A stretch of 38,771 nucleotides of DNA. Origin: a virus. Below are positions 12,480-21,074 of this stretch, one piece after another; positions within the stretch are counted from its first letter, which is position 1; every line of letters starts with the position of its first letter. The stretch spans positions 1 through 38,771 of the IMG/VR virus record IMGVR_UViG_3300010160_000107. One strand, 5' to 3'. The translations under genes and the position numbers were made by a program. The notes below the pieces were generated by a model. It was not told the origin of the DNA, searched no databases, and was given only the letters and a program-made list of their open reading frames with translations.

Positions 12480-12718
12480 TGTTTAAAAAGAAAACAGAGC
12501 CTTGGGTAAAACCATTTCCTGAAAAACTAGCCAACAGGGTCTCTAAGATTGCTACCGCAGATTTAACTATGTGGCTTGACCAAGCCATGTCAGAAACTAA
12601 TCGGTCTATATCTAACTACCAAAGGTCTAATGAACCGCTTGAGTTAGAGAACATGTTGGTTGGCGCAGAGGCTATAAACGCTTTGGTATCAGAACTGCAC
12701 CGCAGAACTGTGGTATAG
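12479..12718 (+). CDS. Hypothetical helical protein
   Basis: This 79-residue protein is mostly helical: KLANRVSKIATADLTMWLDQ, then AINALVSELHRRTVV at the end. I chose the ATG at 12479, which overlaps the previous stop; an in-frame GTG nine bases earlier is less likely. No motif for function. Its stop codon overlaps the strong -10-like box at 12711-12719. Confidence 0.65.
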   Translation: MFKKKTEPWVKPFPEKLANRVSKIATADLTMWLDQAMSETNRSISNYQRSNEPLELENMLVGAEAINALVSELHRRTVV

Positions 12719-12719
12719 T
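12711..12719 (+). promoter_or_regulatory. Extended -10 box TGGTATAGT
   Basis: TG-n-TATAGT is a good extended -10 overlapping the stop of the preceding gene. The 11-base string AACTGTGGTAT here (12706-12716) also occurs at 15278-15288 before the portal gene. Transcripts from here would meet the terminator ending at 12797 after about 70 bases, so it could drive a short RNA or be partly read through. Confidence 0.3.
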
Positions 12720-12759
12720 TGTATTGCCTAACTTCTTTCCTCTCCTAAGGTGGCGTGAT

Positions 12760-12801
12760 AGACCCTAGCAGTTTTACTTGTTTTAACGCTAGGGTCTTTC
12801 T
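12760..12801 (+). terminator. Terminator before the terminase gene
   Basis: AGACCCTAGC (12760-12769) pairs perfectly with GCTAGGGTCT (12788-12797), with an 18-base AT-rich loop and a TTTCTTT tail. It separates the small-gene unit from the packaging and head genes. Confidence 0.85.
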
Positions 12802-12849
12802 TTATTGTTGTACTATGTAAATAACCGTTTTATTTAGTTTGGAAAACAC

Positions 12850-14424
12850 ATGAGTGAACATCAATTTTACGCTGAGAGCGAAGACGACCTCTCTGACGAC
12901 CTTTTGCCTGAAGAGCCTGAGGAAGATGAGGTTGATGAACTTTCTAAAGAGTTTGTAAATAAACTAATAGACAAGATGATGCTCTTTATGGAGACCCTTG
13001 TTGGGCACGCGCTTCACCCTTACCAAGTACCGCTTGCACGCCGTATTATGGAATCAGTGCTTATTAACGACGGTGAAGAAATTACGGCTCTAGCCGCCCG
13101 TCAGTCAGGTAAATCAGAGACTATTGCTAATACTGTAGCCACGCTTATGGTGCTTCTTCCCCGCCTTGCCAAGATGTACCCAGACCTTTTAGGGCAGTAT
13201 GTAAACGGCATTTGGATTGGTATGTTTGCTCCTGTTGAAGGTCAGGTAGAAACCCTATTTGGTAGAACTGTAAACCGCCTTAGTTCTGAGCAAGCCCGTG
13301 AGATTCTAGGTGACCCTGAGATTGATGACTCACTAGGTAAAGTTCCAGGTGTTTCTCGTCAGATTATCTTAAAAAACTCTGGTAGCAGTCTTATGATGAT
13401 GACCGCAAACCCGCGAGCCAAGATTGAGTCTAAGTCCTTCCACCTCATTGTTATTGATGAGTGTCAGGGTGCAGATGACTTTATTGTCTCTAAATCTATC
13501 TCCCCTATGTTGGCGTATTACTCAGGTACCATGGTAAAAACAGGGACACCGACAAACGTCAAAAACAACTTCTACCGCTCTATTCAGTTAAACAGGCGTA
13601 GGCAGACCTCTCGCGGTAAGCGTCAAAACCATTTCCAGTGGGACTGGAGAGATGTATCTAAAGTAAACCCTCGCTATGACAAATTCGTTCGTAAAGAAAT
13701 GCTCCGTATTGGTGAAGACTCTGATGAGTTCCAGATGTCGTATAACTGCAAGTGGATGCTTGAAAAAGGTATGTTTATTACCTCTACGGTTATGGACGAA
13801 CTTGGTGATACCAGTATGGAAACTGTTAAGTCTTATCACCGTACGCCTGTTGTGGTTGGTATTGACCCTGCTCGTAAGATGGACTCTACGGTTGTTACAG
13901 TTGTTTGGGTTGACTGGGACCGCCCTGATGAGTTTGGTTACTACGACCATCGTGTAATGAACTGGATGGAAATTCAAGGCGATGATTGGGAAGACCAGTA
14001 CTTCCAAATTGTTAACTTCTTAGCCAACTACAATGTCTTTATGGTAGGGGTTGACGCTAATGGTGTCGGAGATGCCGTTGCACAGCGTCTAAAACTGCTC
14101 CTACCGCGTGCAGAGGTCATTTCGCTAACCAGTAGCCCTACCGAGCAGTCAAAGCGCTGGAAGCACCTTAAAGCCCTTATTGACCGCCGTATGGTTGCGT
14201 TCCCTAGCCACGCTAAAACTCGCCGCTTACGCACGTGGAAGCGTTTCTATCAACAGATGACAGACCTAGAGACAAAGTTCAAAGGTCCTAACTTTATGGC
14301 TGCTGCTCCAGACGAAGCCCACGCTCACGACGATTACGCAGATTCTTTAGCAATTGCCTGTTCATTAACTATTGACATGACCATGGTTGAGGCTGAAGTA
14401 AGTTCAAGCCCATTTTATAGGTAA
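12850..14424 (+). CDS. terL: Terminase large subunit
   Basis: The 524-residue protein is the DNA-packaging motor. The N-terminal ATPase has a Walker A-type ARQSGKSE (about residues 83-90) and Walker B LIVIDE (199-204) with catalytic Glu204, plus the coupling motif KTGTPT near 230-235. The C-terminal RNase H-like nuclease has its acidic residues at D339 (VVGIDPARKMDS), D402 (VGVDANGVGD) and the D494/D495 to D498 region (HDDYADSL). It hydrolyses ATP to drive DNA into the head and cuts the concatemer. The very acidic N-terminus (about residues 9-30) is unusual. A weak ribosome site (TTGGAAAAC) precedes the start. No separate small subunit is recognised nearby. Confidence 0.97.
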   Translation: MSEHQFYAESEDDLSDDLLPEEPEEDEVDELSKEFVNKLIDKMMLFMETLVGHALHPYQVPLARRIMESVLINDGEEITALAARQSGKSETIANTVATLMVLLPRLAKMYPDLLGQYVNGIWIGMFAPVEGQVETLFGRTVNRLSSEQAREILGDPEIDDSLGKVPGVSRQIILKNSGSSLMMMTANPRAKIESKSFHLIVIDECQGADDFIVSKSISPMLAYYSGTMVKTGTPTNVKNNFYRSIQLNRRRQTSRGKRQNHFQWDWRDVSKVNPRYDKFVRKEMLRIGEDSDEFQMSYNCKWMLEKGMFITSTVMDELGDTSMETVKSYHRTPVVVGIDPARKMDSTVVTVVWVDWDRPDEFGYYDHRVMNWMEIQGDDWEDQYFQIVNFLANYNVFMVGVDANGVGDAVAQRLKLLLPRAEVISLTSSPTEQSKRWKHLKALIDRRMVAFPSHAKTRRLRTWKRFYQQMTDLETKFKGPNFMAAAPDEAHAHDDYADSLAIACSLTIDMTMVEAEVSSSPFYR

Positions 14425-14507
14425 TCCGAGTTTAGTCTGACATTTGCCCCAATACAGGGCACAATTTAAATGAGGAACCTCAAACCTTAATTAAGGAGAA
14501 TCTCCCT

Positions 14508-14912
14508 ATGTCAGAAATCATTGCACCTGCACCTCAGTTCCCTGAGAAGCCAGGTACCGTGTACGACCGTACGTTAAGCCCAGCTTTGCCAGGTCAGCGT
14601 GGTCCACTTCGTTTCGAAGAGGGTCTTGCTACCGATACTGACGTTCCTATGGAATTCACTAAGGGTGCTATGCAGGGATATATCCCAGCACCTGGTCGTG
14701 TAAACCATAACCAGAACGTTTTTGAAAAGCCAGCCGAAGAGACAATGCGTGAGCGTGCTCACGTTGGCTCTTGCGCTTGGGTGGAAGCACCCGCAGTGCT
14801 TGTTGACTTTGCGTCTGAAGCATTTGCAGACCATGGTGACAACAGCTTTGCAGAAGTTTTCCGTGATGGTGGGCATCAGTTCCGTCTGAACCCATCAGTC
14901 GTACAGGACTAA
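14508..14912 (+). CDS. Hypothetical head-region protein
   Basis: The 134-residue protein has a strong ribosome site (AAGGAG) and lies between terminase and portal. It is rich in Pro and Gly in its first half (FPEKPGTVYDRT, GQRGPLRFEEG, GYIPAPGRVNHNQNVFEKP). The second half reads as alternating strands and helix (SCAWVEAPAVLVDFASEAFA, then AEVFRDGGHQFRLNPSVVQ). The strong start signals suggest high expression. It may be a head decoration or structural protein, but I do not recognise the family. Confidence 0.7.
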   Translation: MSEIIAPAPQFPEKPGTVYDRTLSPALPGQRGPLRFEEGLATDTDVPMEFTKGAMQGYIPAPGRVNHNQNVFEKPAEETMRERAHVGSCAWVEAPAVLVDFASEAFADHGDNSFAEVFRDGGHQFRLNPSVVQD

Positions 14913-14926
14913 CCTCAAACCTGGTT

Positions 14927-14949
14927 CCCCCCGCCCATAAAGCGGGGGG
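14927..14949 (+). terminator. GC-rich hairpin after 14912, weak terminator or processing site
   Basis: CCCCCCGC (14927-14934) pairs with GCGGGGGG (14942-14949) across a seven-base loop. The T-tract is missing, so it may slow or partially stop transcription or protect mRNA ends rather than terminate fully. Confidence 0.55.
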
Positions 14950-14964
14950 TCTAAGGATTTTACT

Positions 14965-15276
14965 ATGGCTCTTATTCAAGGTAAATCGGTTAAAGAGGGT
15001 CCTAAACAACTCCCTGCTAACCCTAAACTGTGGAATATGTACGTTGCACAGGCTAAATCGCGTTTTCGCGTTTACCCATCACCTGCGGCTGCTCACTGGG
15101 TACACTCACGGTACGCGCAAGTTGGTGGCAAGTTTGTTACCTCTGAAAAAGATATTGACCCACGTTTTCGTGACTATGTGCAAGAACGCATGGATGAGCA
15201 ACTTGCCTCACAGAAAAAGAAAGTTACAAAGCCTGTTGGTCGTAACACTATTCGCGGAGAGAAATTCCGCGGTTAA
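14965..15276 (+). CDS. Conserved small phage protein (YPSPAAAHWVHSRY type)
   Basis: This 103-residue basic protein has the block NPKLWNMYVAQAKSRFRVYP followed by SPAAAHWVHSRYAQVGGKF, which I recognise as conserved in many phage genomes near head genes, without assigned function. The N-terminus resembles a small fold with K-x-W-x-M helix. The Lys-rich tail (QKKKVTKPVGRNTIRGEKF) may bind nucleic acid. AGGATTT is a weak ribosome site. Confidence 0.75.
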   Translation: MALIQGKSVKEGPKQLPANPKLWNMYVAQAKSRFRVYPSPAAAHWVHSRYAQVGGKFVTSEKDIDPRFRDYVQERMDEQLASQKKKVTKPVGRNTIRGEKFRG

Positions 15277-15283
15277 AAACTGT

Positions 15284-15300
15284 GGTATTATTTATGTTAT
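15284..15300 (+). promoter_or_regulatory. GGTATTATTTAT leader box before the portal gene
   Basis: TG-G-TATTAT is an extended -10 at 15283-15291. The twelve-base string GGTATTATTTAT recurs as GGCATTATTTAT at 19571-19582, at the same distance (35-36 bases) from the next start codon. No good -35 is visible. Candidate late promoter. Confidence 0.35.
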
Positions 15301-15319
15301 TAGATAGGGAGGATGATTA

Positions 15320-17041
15320 GTGAGTATTGATTTCTCGCCACCCAGTTATAGGGCGGCGTCGTCTGACTTAACTATCTCAATTTCCCCTCTGGGTCTTGTA
15401 GAACTTGCTGATGAAGAGTTTGAGGTTCACGGTCCTCGGCTAAACCGTTACTCCCTTAACTGGGCTATGTACCTAGGTCACCATACATCTTACCGCCGTC
15501 AGGCTGGCGAGACCCAAATGGTTTTCAACTATTATCGTGCGTTTACAGACTACATCATTAACTTCTCGTTTAGCAAAGGCGTACAGTTTCGTAGCCCTAA
15601 GCAGACTGAGGGTATCGTACCAGACTTGTTAGAAAGAGTTTGGGAAGTTGATAACGACAAGAGAACTGTCCTATGGGAAATGGGTCAACAGGGTTCTGTA
15701 TCGGGCGACTGCTTTGTTAAGGTTGCTTATGAAGAGGGCTATACCGATACTGTTGGTAGGTTCCACCCAGGAAAAGTTCGTGTTCTTCCCTTAAACGCGT
15801 CTTTTTGTTTTCCTGAGTTTCACCCGCACGACCGTGAACGTCTTATACGTTTTAAATTAAAATACCGTTTTTGGGGAACATCACTAGAAGGAACTCGTCA
15901 GGTTTTCACATACACGGAAATCCTTACAGACGACATTATTGAGGAGTACATTAACGATGAACTTATTGACTCGCGTCCGAATCCGCTTGGCATTATTCCT
16001 GTTATTCACATTCCAAACGTCCGAGTCTCAGGCTCCCCGTGGGGACTCTCAGACTGCCACGACATTATCCCAGTCAACCGAACCTACAACGAGGTTTCAA
16101 CAGATATTGCCGATATTGTTAACTATCATGCTGCCCCTGTTACTGTCATTATTGGTGCTAAAGCTAACCAGTTAGAAAAAGGCGCTAATAAAGTCTGGGG
16201 CGGTTTGCCTAAAGACGCTCGTGTAGAAAACCTTGAGGGTGGCGCACAGGGTCTTAAGGGCGCTATGGACTTCCTAGCCCTTATGAAGAAGGCTATGCAC
16301 GAAATGACTGGTGTTCCTGAGACTGCACTTGGTCAGGCTGTTCCTATTTCTAACACTTCAGGTGTTGCCCTTTCTATTACTTTCCAGCCGTTGATGAACA
16401 AATGGAATCAAAAGACCACTCAATATGGTCGCGGTATCCAACGCATTAATGAACTTATTCTTTTAAATCTTGCTATCAAAGAGCCAGAGACCCTGAAGTG
16501 GAACCCCACCATTGAGGGCACACTACAGCAGGGCGAAGCAGAAATGCTTGACCCTAACGACCCAATTACTTACCAGAACTACGTGCATTTTATGCAACCG
16601 TTGCCTCTGGATAAATTAATTCTTCTTAACGAAGTTCAAACCATGATGTCGTTAGGTCTTGAATCAAAATCTGGTGCTCTACGCGCTATGGGTGAAGAGT
16701 TCCCACAAGAAAAACTTGAAGAGATTCGTATGGAACTTCTACTTGACGCTAAGGCTGACGGCGCTGTCAAATTGGTACAAACCCAGATTGAAAACACTAT
16801 TGCTAGCCTTACGGGCATGCTTTCGGGTGGTCTTGGCGGACAGCCAACTCCTGTGGGCAACCCAGCAGGTCCTCCTGCGGGTGGACAAGAAGGCGGTATG
16901 CCTCCAATGATGCCACCAGTTATTGACCAAGCAACAATGGCTAGCGCACAGGCTGAGCAGCAATTACGTATTGACTTGGTCACAAAAGCTTACGGAACCA
17001 CAATTCCTAATAGGAAGATTCCGTCAGAAAAGTATGATTAA
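15320..17041 (+). CDS. Portal protein
   Basis: The 573-residue protein has the long, mixed alpha/beta pattern of portal proteins: a start region with NRYSLNWAMYLGHHTSYRRQ, a crown/wing region with GDCFVKVAYEEG, IIPVIHIPN, and a stem-type stretch TYNEVSTDIADIVNYHAAPV followed by GAMDFLALMKKAMHEMTGVP. The ETALGQAVPISNTSGVALSI block is typical of portal proteins, near the clip and tunnel loop. The C-terminus is Gly/Pro-rich, likely flexible (GGLGGQPTPVGNPAGPPAGG). Twelve subunits form the vertex through which DNA passes. The GTG start has a strong GGGAGG site. Confidence 0.93.
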   Translation: MSIDFSPPSYRAASSDLTISISPLGLVELADEEFEVHGPRLNRYSLNWAMYLGHHTSYRRQAGETQMVFNYYRAFTDYIINFSFSKGVQFRSPKQTEGIVPDLLERVWEVDNDKRTVLWEMGQQGSVSGDCFVKVAYEEGYTDTVGRFHPGKVRVLPLNASFCFPEFHPHDRERLIRFKLKYRFWGTSLEGTRQVFTYTEILTDDIIEEYINDELIDSRPNPLGIIPVIHIPNVRVSGSPWGLSDCHDIIPVNRTYNEVSTDIADIVNYHAAPVTVIIGAKANQLEKGANKVWGGLPKDARVENLEGGAQGLKGAMDFLALMKKAMHEMTGVPETALGQAVPISNTSGVALSITFQPLMNKWNQKTTQYGRGIQRINELILLNLAIKEPETLKWNPTIEGTLQQGEAEMLDPNDPITYQNYVHFMQPLPLDKLILLNEVQTMMSLGLESKSGALRAMGEEFPQEKLEEIRMELLLDAKADGAVKLVQTQIENTIASLTGMLSGGLGGQPTPVGNPAGPPAGGQEGGMPPMMPPVIDQATMASAQAEQQLRIDLVTKAYGTTIPNRKIPSEKYD

Positions 17042-17159
17042 GTCGTGCGTTTAAACAGACAAACGTACTAAATTGTACAAAAATTAAATATAGAAATATA
17101 CGTTAGGTCATTTGTGTTAATAATTCGGAAAACGACCCAGAGAAAACTAAGGAAATATA
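17042..17159. promoter_or_regulatory. AT-rich leader of the scaffold gene
   Basis: This 118-base gap holds TTGTAC followed after 17 bases by ATATAC, and GTGTTAATAATT about 40 bases before the next start. Either could be a promoter. It holds no gene that I can support. Confidence 0.3.
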
Positions 17160-17948
17160 ATGAACCAATCTGTAAACGCAGACGTTGAAGCATTTACTGC
17201 CGAAGCGAATGTCCCTCCAGTGGCAGCAGAAACGGGCGTTGACGCACCGACTGCTATCTCATCGAACGGTCAAAAATTCTACACTGAAGAAGATTTGGCA
17301 AAAGTTCGTACTCAGGAGAAGGACAAACTTTATCCTCAAATTAACAGCCTCAAAGAAGAACTTGACGCTATCAAACGTGAAAAAGAAGAGGACTCAGCCC
17401 GTAAATTGGCTGAACAAACCGCTCTTGACGCGAAGTTAGCAGAAGAGGCTAAGCTTAAAAAAGAGGAAGAGCTTGAACTTCGGGACCTTTTAAAAGTTAA
17501 AGAATCCGAATGGAACGAGCAGTTAGAGCGTGAGCGCAACGAGCGCGAGCGTGCCTTTGCTCTACTGGACCGAGAAAAAACGTTTGCAGAAATTCAGAAT
17601 TACCGTACAAGTCGTTTAGAGCAAGAGCGGGATAATATCATTCCAGAACTTGTAGACATGATTAACGGTAACTCAATTGACGAAATTGAACAGAGTATTC
17701 AAGGACTAAAGGCTAAATCATCTAGTATCCTAGATGCAGCACAGCAAGCTATGCAGGCTGCTCGTCGGGATATGACTGGAACAAGAGTAACAACTCCGCC
17801 TAACGCGGGACCTCTTGACATCGAAACTGGTACACGTCAGTTTACGGCACAGGACATTGAGTCCATGTCGTTGGCTGAATACGCTAAGTATCGAGATAGT
17901 CTCTTGAGCCCAACCGCTCAAGGTCGTTCTACTGGTCTGTTTGGTTAA
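17160..17948 (+). CDS. Capsid scaffolding-like protein
   Basis: The 262-residue protein is dominated by a highly charged coiled coil from about residue 45 to 160 (YTEEDLAKVRTQEKDKLYPQ, then NSLKEELDAIKREKEEDSAR). The C-terminal third is shorter helices (ELVDMINGNSIDEIEQSIQG) and a Gly/Thr-rich tail. Phage scaffolding proteins look like this and sit directly before the major capsid gene, as here. It would guide procapsid assembly and then leave or be degraded. No protease is seen next to it. The start is 42 bases before a good leader sequence (AAGGAAATATA). Confidence 0.85.
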   Translation: MNQSVNADVEAFTAEANVPPVAAETGVDAPTAISSNGQKFYTEEDLAKVRTQEKDKLYPQINSLKEELDAIKREKEEDSARKLAEQTALDAKLAEEAKLKKEEELELRDLLKVKESEWNEQLERERNERERAFALLDREKTFAEIQNYRTSRLEQERDNIIPELVDMINGNSIDEIEQSIQGLKAKSSSILDAAQQAMQAARRDMTGTRVTTPPNAGPLDIETGTRQFTAQDIESMSLAEYAKYRDSLLSPTAQGRSTGLFG

Positions 17949-17989
17949 TACCCCAACTTAACAATCAAAACTATACAAGGAGTCCACAA

Positions 17990-19060
17990 GTGGCTAGCGC
18001 ATTAACAGGTACAGGCAATCTCGCCGCGTCACCTACCGCCTACTCAGGCACAAACTCGCAGCTAACTCAGGCGATTCAGCAGATTTGGTCAAAGGAAATT
18101 CTTTTCCAGGCTATGCCAATCCTGCGTTTCGAACAGTTTGCTGTAAAAAAGACTGAACTTGGTGTTGCACCAGGTCTTCAGATTAACTTCATGCGATACA
18201 ACAACCTTGGCTTTGCACAGCCATTGGTTGAAGGTGTTCGTATGAGTACCAACGCATTGACTGCACAGCAGTTCTCAATCACAGTTTCTGAGCATGGTTA
18301 TGCTCTTGCTGTGTCAGAACTCTTGCTAAATGCTTCATTCGACGATGTCATGGCATCTGCTTCCCGTCTATTGGGTCGCAACATGGCTATCTACCTTGAC
18401 CAGATTTCACGCGACACCCTTTACGGTGCCACTTCTGTAATTTACGGTTACGACCGCTCAGGTCTATCAGCTGTTAACAACTGGTACGACAAGGGCACCA
18501 AGGGCGCTAACCGCGCTGGTATGACTGGTAACTTTGGTCTAACAACCGCAACCGTTAAGGATGCAGTTGAGACCTTGGCTACCAAGAACATCCCAAGACT
18601 AGGCGAAACCTACGTTGCGTTTGTTCACCCTCACCAGAGCCGTGCTCTTCGTGACAACCCTGAATTCATCGAAGTTTCGAAGTATGCCGCTCCTGGTAAC
18701 TTCATGCTTGGTGAAATCGGTCGCCTTTACGACACCGTATTCATTGAGACCACTCAGATTCTCAAGGTTCCAGGTGGAGCAGGCACTTCATACACCGCTG
18801 ATACCGCAGTTGCAACTCCAGTAGTTGCTGCTGGTGGTGGCTACACAACCCCTAACACCTTCACAGGTAATGGTGGTTCTGACCGCTACTCAGCAATCTT
18901 CATCGGCGACAATGCCTTTGGTCACGCTATCTCACTTCCTGTGGAATTGCGCGATGGTGGTATCCTAGACTTCGGACGTGAGCATGCACTTGCATGGTAC
19001 TCAATCTTCGGTCTTGGTCTAATCACCGACCAGGCAATCGTAGTTGCTGAAACCAACTAA
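17990..19060 (+). CDS. Major capsid protein, N4-gp56 family
   Basis: The 356-residue product fits the N4-gp56 family: an opening with IQQIWSKEILFQAMPILRFE, a central block with ISRDTLYGATSVIYGYDRSG, and the family's most diagnostic region, FVHPHQSRALRDNPEFIEVS followed by FMLGEIGRLYDTVFIET. It ends with DFGREHALAWYSIFGLGLIT. The fold is HK97-like and forms the icosahedral shell. A GTG start follows AAGGAGTCCACAA. A strong terminator follows, which would isolate this highly expressed gene. Confidence 0.95.
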   Translation: MASALTGTGNLAASPTAYSGTNSQLTQAIQQIWSKEILFQAMPILRFEQFAVKKTELGVAPGLQINFMRYNNLGFAQPLVEGVRMSTNALTAQQFSITVSEHGYALAVSELLLNASFDDVMASASRLLGRNMAIYLDQISRDTLYGATSVIYGYDRSGLSAVNNWYDKGTKGANRAGMTGNFGLTTATVKDAVETLATKNIPRLGETYVAFVHPHQSRALRDNPEFIEVSKYAAPGNFMLGEIGRLYDTVFIETTQILKVPGGAGTSYTADTAVATPVVAAGGGYTTPNTFTGNGGSDRYSAIFIGDNAFGHAISLPVELRDGGILDFGREHALAWYSIFGLGLITDQAIVVAETN

Positions 19061-19071
19061 TTAAGACCCCT

Positions 19072-19102
19072 AGAGAGGGGGCGCAAGCCCCCTCTCTGCT
19101 TT
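19072..19102 (+). terminator. Strong terminator after the capsid gene
   Basis: AGAGAGGGGGC (19072-19082) pairs perfectly with GCCCCCTCTCT (19087-19097) around a GCAA tetraloop (GNRA type), followed by GCTTTT. Expected to be efficient and also to protect the capsid mRNA's 3' end. Confidence 0.92.
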
Positions 19103-19133
19103 TAAACAGACACTAACATTGGAGAAAACACTC

Positions 19134-19502
19134 ATGGCAACATCAAAAGCAAAACCAACTGACACCACTGGTCGTCAGCGTGAAGCACAGCAGGCAGCAT
19201 TTGCTGATGAGCAGGCAGAAGCCGCTCAGACTATGGCAATGGCTACCGCACAAAAAGCAGTCGCATTAGAGACTGAAGTAATCGACGCTACTGTACCTAA
19301 CAGGGTAACAGTTATTGTTGATGAGCCAACTATCGTAGACAACAGCGAAAAGGCTGTTACTATCCGCGTAGTTGAAGACATTGAAAATATGACTTTCGGT
19401 GCTGGAAATTACTTTTCCTTCCGTGCTGGTCAGAAGTACCAAGTCAATAAAGACTTGGCTCGCCACCTTGAAGAAAAGGGTTACCTCGCTGGAGTTATCT
19501 AA
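19134..19502 (+). CDS. Head-region protein with a C-terminal small beta domain
   Basis: The 122-residue protein begins with an Ala/Gln-rich helix (REAQQAAFADEQAEAAQTMA) and ends with a small beta domain: VTIRVVEDIENMTFGAGNYF, then SFRAGQKYQVNKDLARHLEE and KGYL. That last pattern, a ...F-x-AG-x-x-Y-x-V-x-x-x-x-A-x-HLEEKGY, is common in small proteins found after the capsid gene in actinophages. I chose ATG 19134 because GGAGAA lies at 19121-19126; an in-frame TTG at 19119 is too close to it. Probably a head-tail adaptor or minor head protein. Confidence 0.75.
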   Translation: MATSKAKPTDTTGRQREAQQAAFADEQAEAAQTMAMATAQKAVALETEVIDATVPNRVTVIVDEPTIVDNSEKAVTIRVVEDIENMTFGAGNYFSFRAGQKYQVNKDLARHLEEKGYLAGVI

Positions 19503-19515
19503 GCAGGTTTTAGAG

Positions 19516-19547
19516 TGGTGGGCTTCGTGCCCACCATTTCTATTTTA
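19516..19547 (+). terminator. Terminator after 19502
   Basis: TGGTGGGC (19516-19523) pairs with GCCCACCA (19529-19536) across a TTCGT loop, followed by TTTCTATTTT. Confidence 0.8.
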
Positions 19548-19570
19548 GGCAGATTTTTTCACCAAAGTAA

Positions 19571-19582
19571 GGCATTATTTAT
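19571..19582 (+). promoter_or_regulatory. GGCATTATTTAT leader box before the connector gene
   Basis: This repeats the string before the portal gene (GGTATTATTTAT, 15284-15295) with one change. It lies 35 bases before the GTG start at 19606 and just after a terminator, where a new promoter is expected. Confidence 0.35.
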
Positions 19583-19605
19583 TAGAGTGCACGTAAGGAG
19601 TTTTT

Positions 19606-20868
19606 GTGGCTGTACTTTCTGACCTCCTTTCTAGAGTTCGTCTAGAACTTGGAGACAACGCCAAACAATTTACCACTAACCTTACTGGTGATGGTGTTAC
19701 TAAAGACTTTTATTTAAACGTTAAGCCCGTAGATGCTACGTATCTAACCGTTACGGTTAATGGTTTATCTCAAGCCAATCCAACAAATTTTACGGTTGAA
19801 GAAAACCTTGGAATAATACATTTTAACTCAAACTCAACAACTAAAACTGGCTCTGGTGGCGGCGTTGGAACTAGCAGTTTTACTGTAAACGCTACTACTG
19901 GAATTGTTGTAGGTATGTCGGCAAGTGGTACGGGGATTGCATCAACCGCTATGGTGTCCTCAATTACAGGGACAAATACGGTAAACGTATCTGCGGTTAA
20001 CACAAACACAGTTTCTGGTACCGTAACCTTTACCAATGTTCCTACGGAGAATGCCGTAATTATTATTACAGGCACTAGTTACCGCTACTTCACAACCACC
20101 GAACTTACTACGTTTGTCAACACTGCCGTTACACAGCACACAAGCAACCGTACAGACGCTTACGGTAGTGAAGTGACCATTGCTAACATCCCAGCCGTAG
20201 AAGAGTACCCAGTGGCTCTCCTAGCCGCTGTAGAGGCTCTGTGGGCGCTTGCTACAGACGCCGCGTTTGATATCAATATCATGGCTCCAGATGGAGTACA
20301 GATTCCTCGTAGTCAGCGCTTTACGCAGTTATCTAATATTATTGCTCAGCGCCAACAGCAGTACCGCGACCTGTGTGCGGCTTTGAACGTTGGTTTATTC
20401 CGTATTGAAATGGGTATACTACGCCGTATTTCTCGTACCACCAATAAACTAGTGCCTGTTTACATGCCTCAGGAAATTGACGATAGCACTAAGCCAGAGC
20501 GCGTTTACATTGAGAATAACATGAAGGGTCGCACCCCACTTCCAAGCAACGTGGGCGTTTACGACATTGTTCTTACGCAGGGTGACGTTTGGTCAGTCCC
20601 ATTTGACTTCCCAATTAACTTAACTGGTTACCTAGTTAAAGCACAGGCTAGAACTTACCCAGGCGCACCTGTTATTGCGGCTGAAATTACTTGCACTATT
20701 ACAGACGTTGCTTTGGGTAAGGTAACTTTATCCCTTACTCACGACCAAACACTTGACCTCCCGCTTAAATCTTTCTGGGATTTGCAAATCTACAAGGCTG
20801 ATGAGTCTTTCAATGAAACCTACGTGCGCGGTTTAGTATTTGCTAATCGCCAAGTCACGGAGGAATAA
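19606..20868 (+). CDS. Head-tail connector-like protein with an inserted beta module
   Basis: The 420-residue protein starts LSDLLSRVRLELGDNAKQF, a pattern seen in connector proteins. A module with GIVVGMSASGTGIASTAMVS sits at about residues 80-150 and interrupts this N-terminal region, which resumes with RYFTTTELTTFVNTAVTQHT. A C-terminal domain starting near 320 (VLTQGDVWSVPFDFPINLTG ... AEITCTITDVALGKVTLSLT) resembles BppU-type upper-baseplate/adaptor domains. This suggests a neck or baseplate linking role. The GTG start has AAGGAG. The stop is followed by a series of TAATG-coupled genes. Confidence 0.7.
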   Translation: MAVLSDLLSRVRLELGDNAKQFTTNLTGDGVTKDFYLNVKPVDATYLTVTVNGLSQANPTNFTVEENLGIIHFNSNSTTKTGSGGGVGTSSFTVNATTGIVVGMSASGTGIASTAMVSSITGTNTVNVSAVNTNTVSGTVTFTNVPTENAVIIITGTSYRYFTTTELTTFVNTAVTQHTSNRTDAYGSEVTIANIPAVEEYPVALLAAVEALWALATDAAFDINIMAPDGVQIPRSQRFTQLSNIIAQRQQQYRDLCAALNVGLFRIEMGILRRISRTTNKLVPVYMPQEIDDSTKPERVYIENNMKGRTPLPSNVGVYDIVLTQGDVWSVPFDFPINLTGYLVKAQARTYPGAPVIAAEITCTITDVALGKVTLSLTHDQTLDLPLKSFWDLQIYKADESFNETYVRGLVFANRQVTEE

Positions 20869-21074
20869 TGGCGGTTAGTACTCAAGAAGTTATTGTTGTA
20901 AACCCAGCCTCTACTTCTGTAGTAACGGTAACGGGTACTGCTGTAGGTCCTCAAGGTATCCCTGGTCCTTCAGGTATTTTCTTATCTGCTACTGCGCCTA
21001 CTGATAAAACTCTTGTATGGGCTGACCCTAACGATGTTACCTACACTACTTTGGTAGACGGTGGTTCTGCGTGA
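20868..21074 (+). CDS. Short collagen-like tail protein
   Basis: This 68-residue product has a short GPQGIPGPSG collagen-type stretch followed by FLSATAPTDKTLVWADPND, a block that recurs in the next gene (TSATAPTNTNLLWVDTTT). It may be a truncated or accessory fibre piece. TAATG start; ends in a GTGA overlap. Confidence 0.6.
   Translation: MAVSTQEVIVVNPASTSVVTVTGTAVGPQGIPGPSGIFLSATAPTDKTLVWADPNDVTYTTLVDGGSA

Noticed and set aside
16636-16983. Minus-strand frame opposite the end of the portal gene
   Set aside because: It mirrors the Gly/Pro-rich portal tail, and has no start signals.
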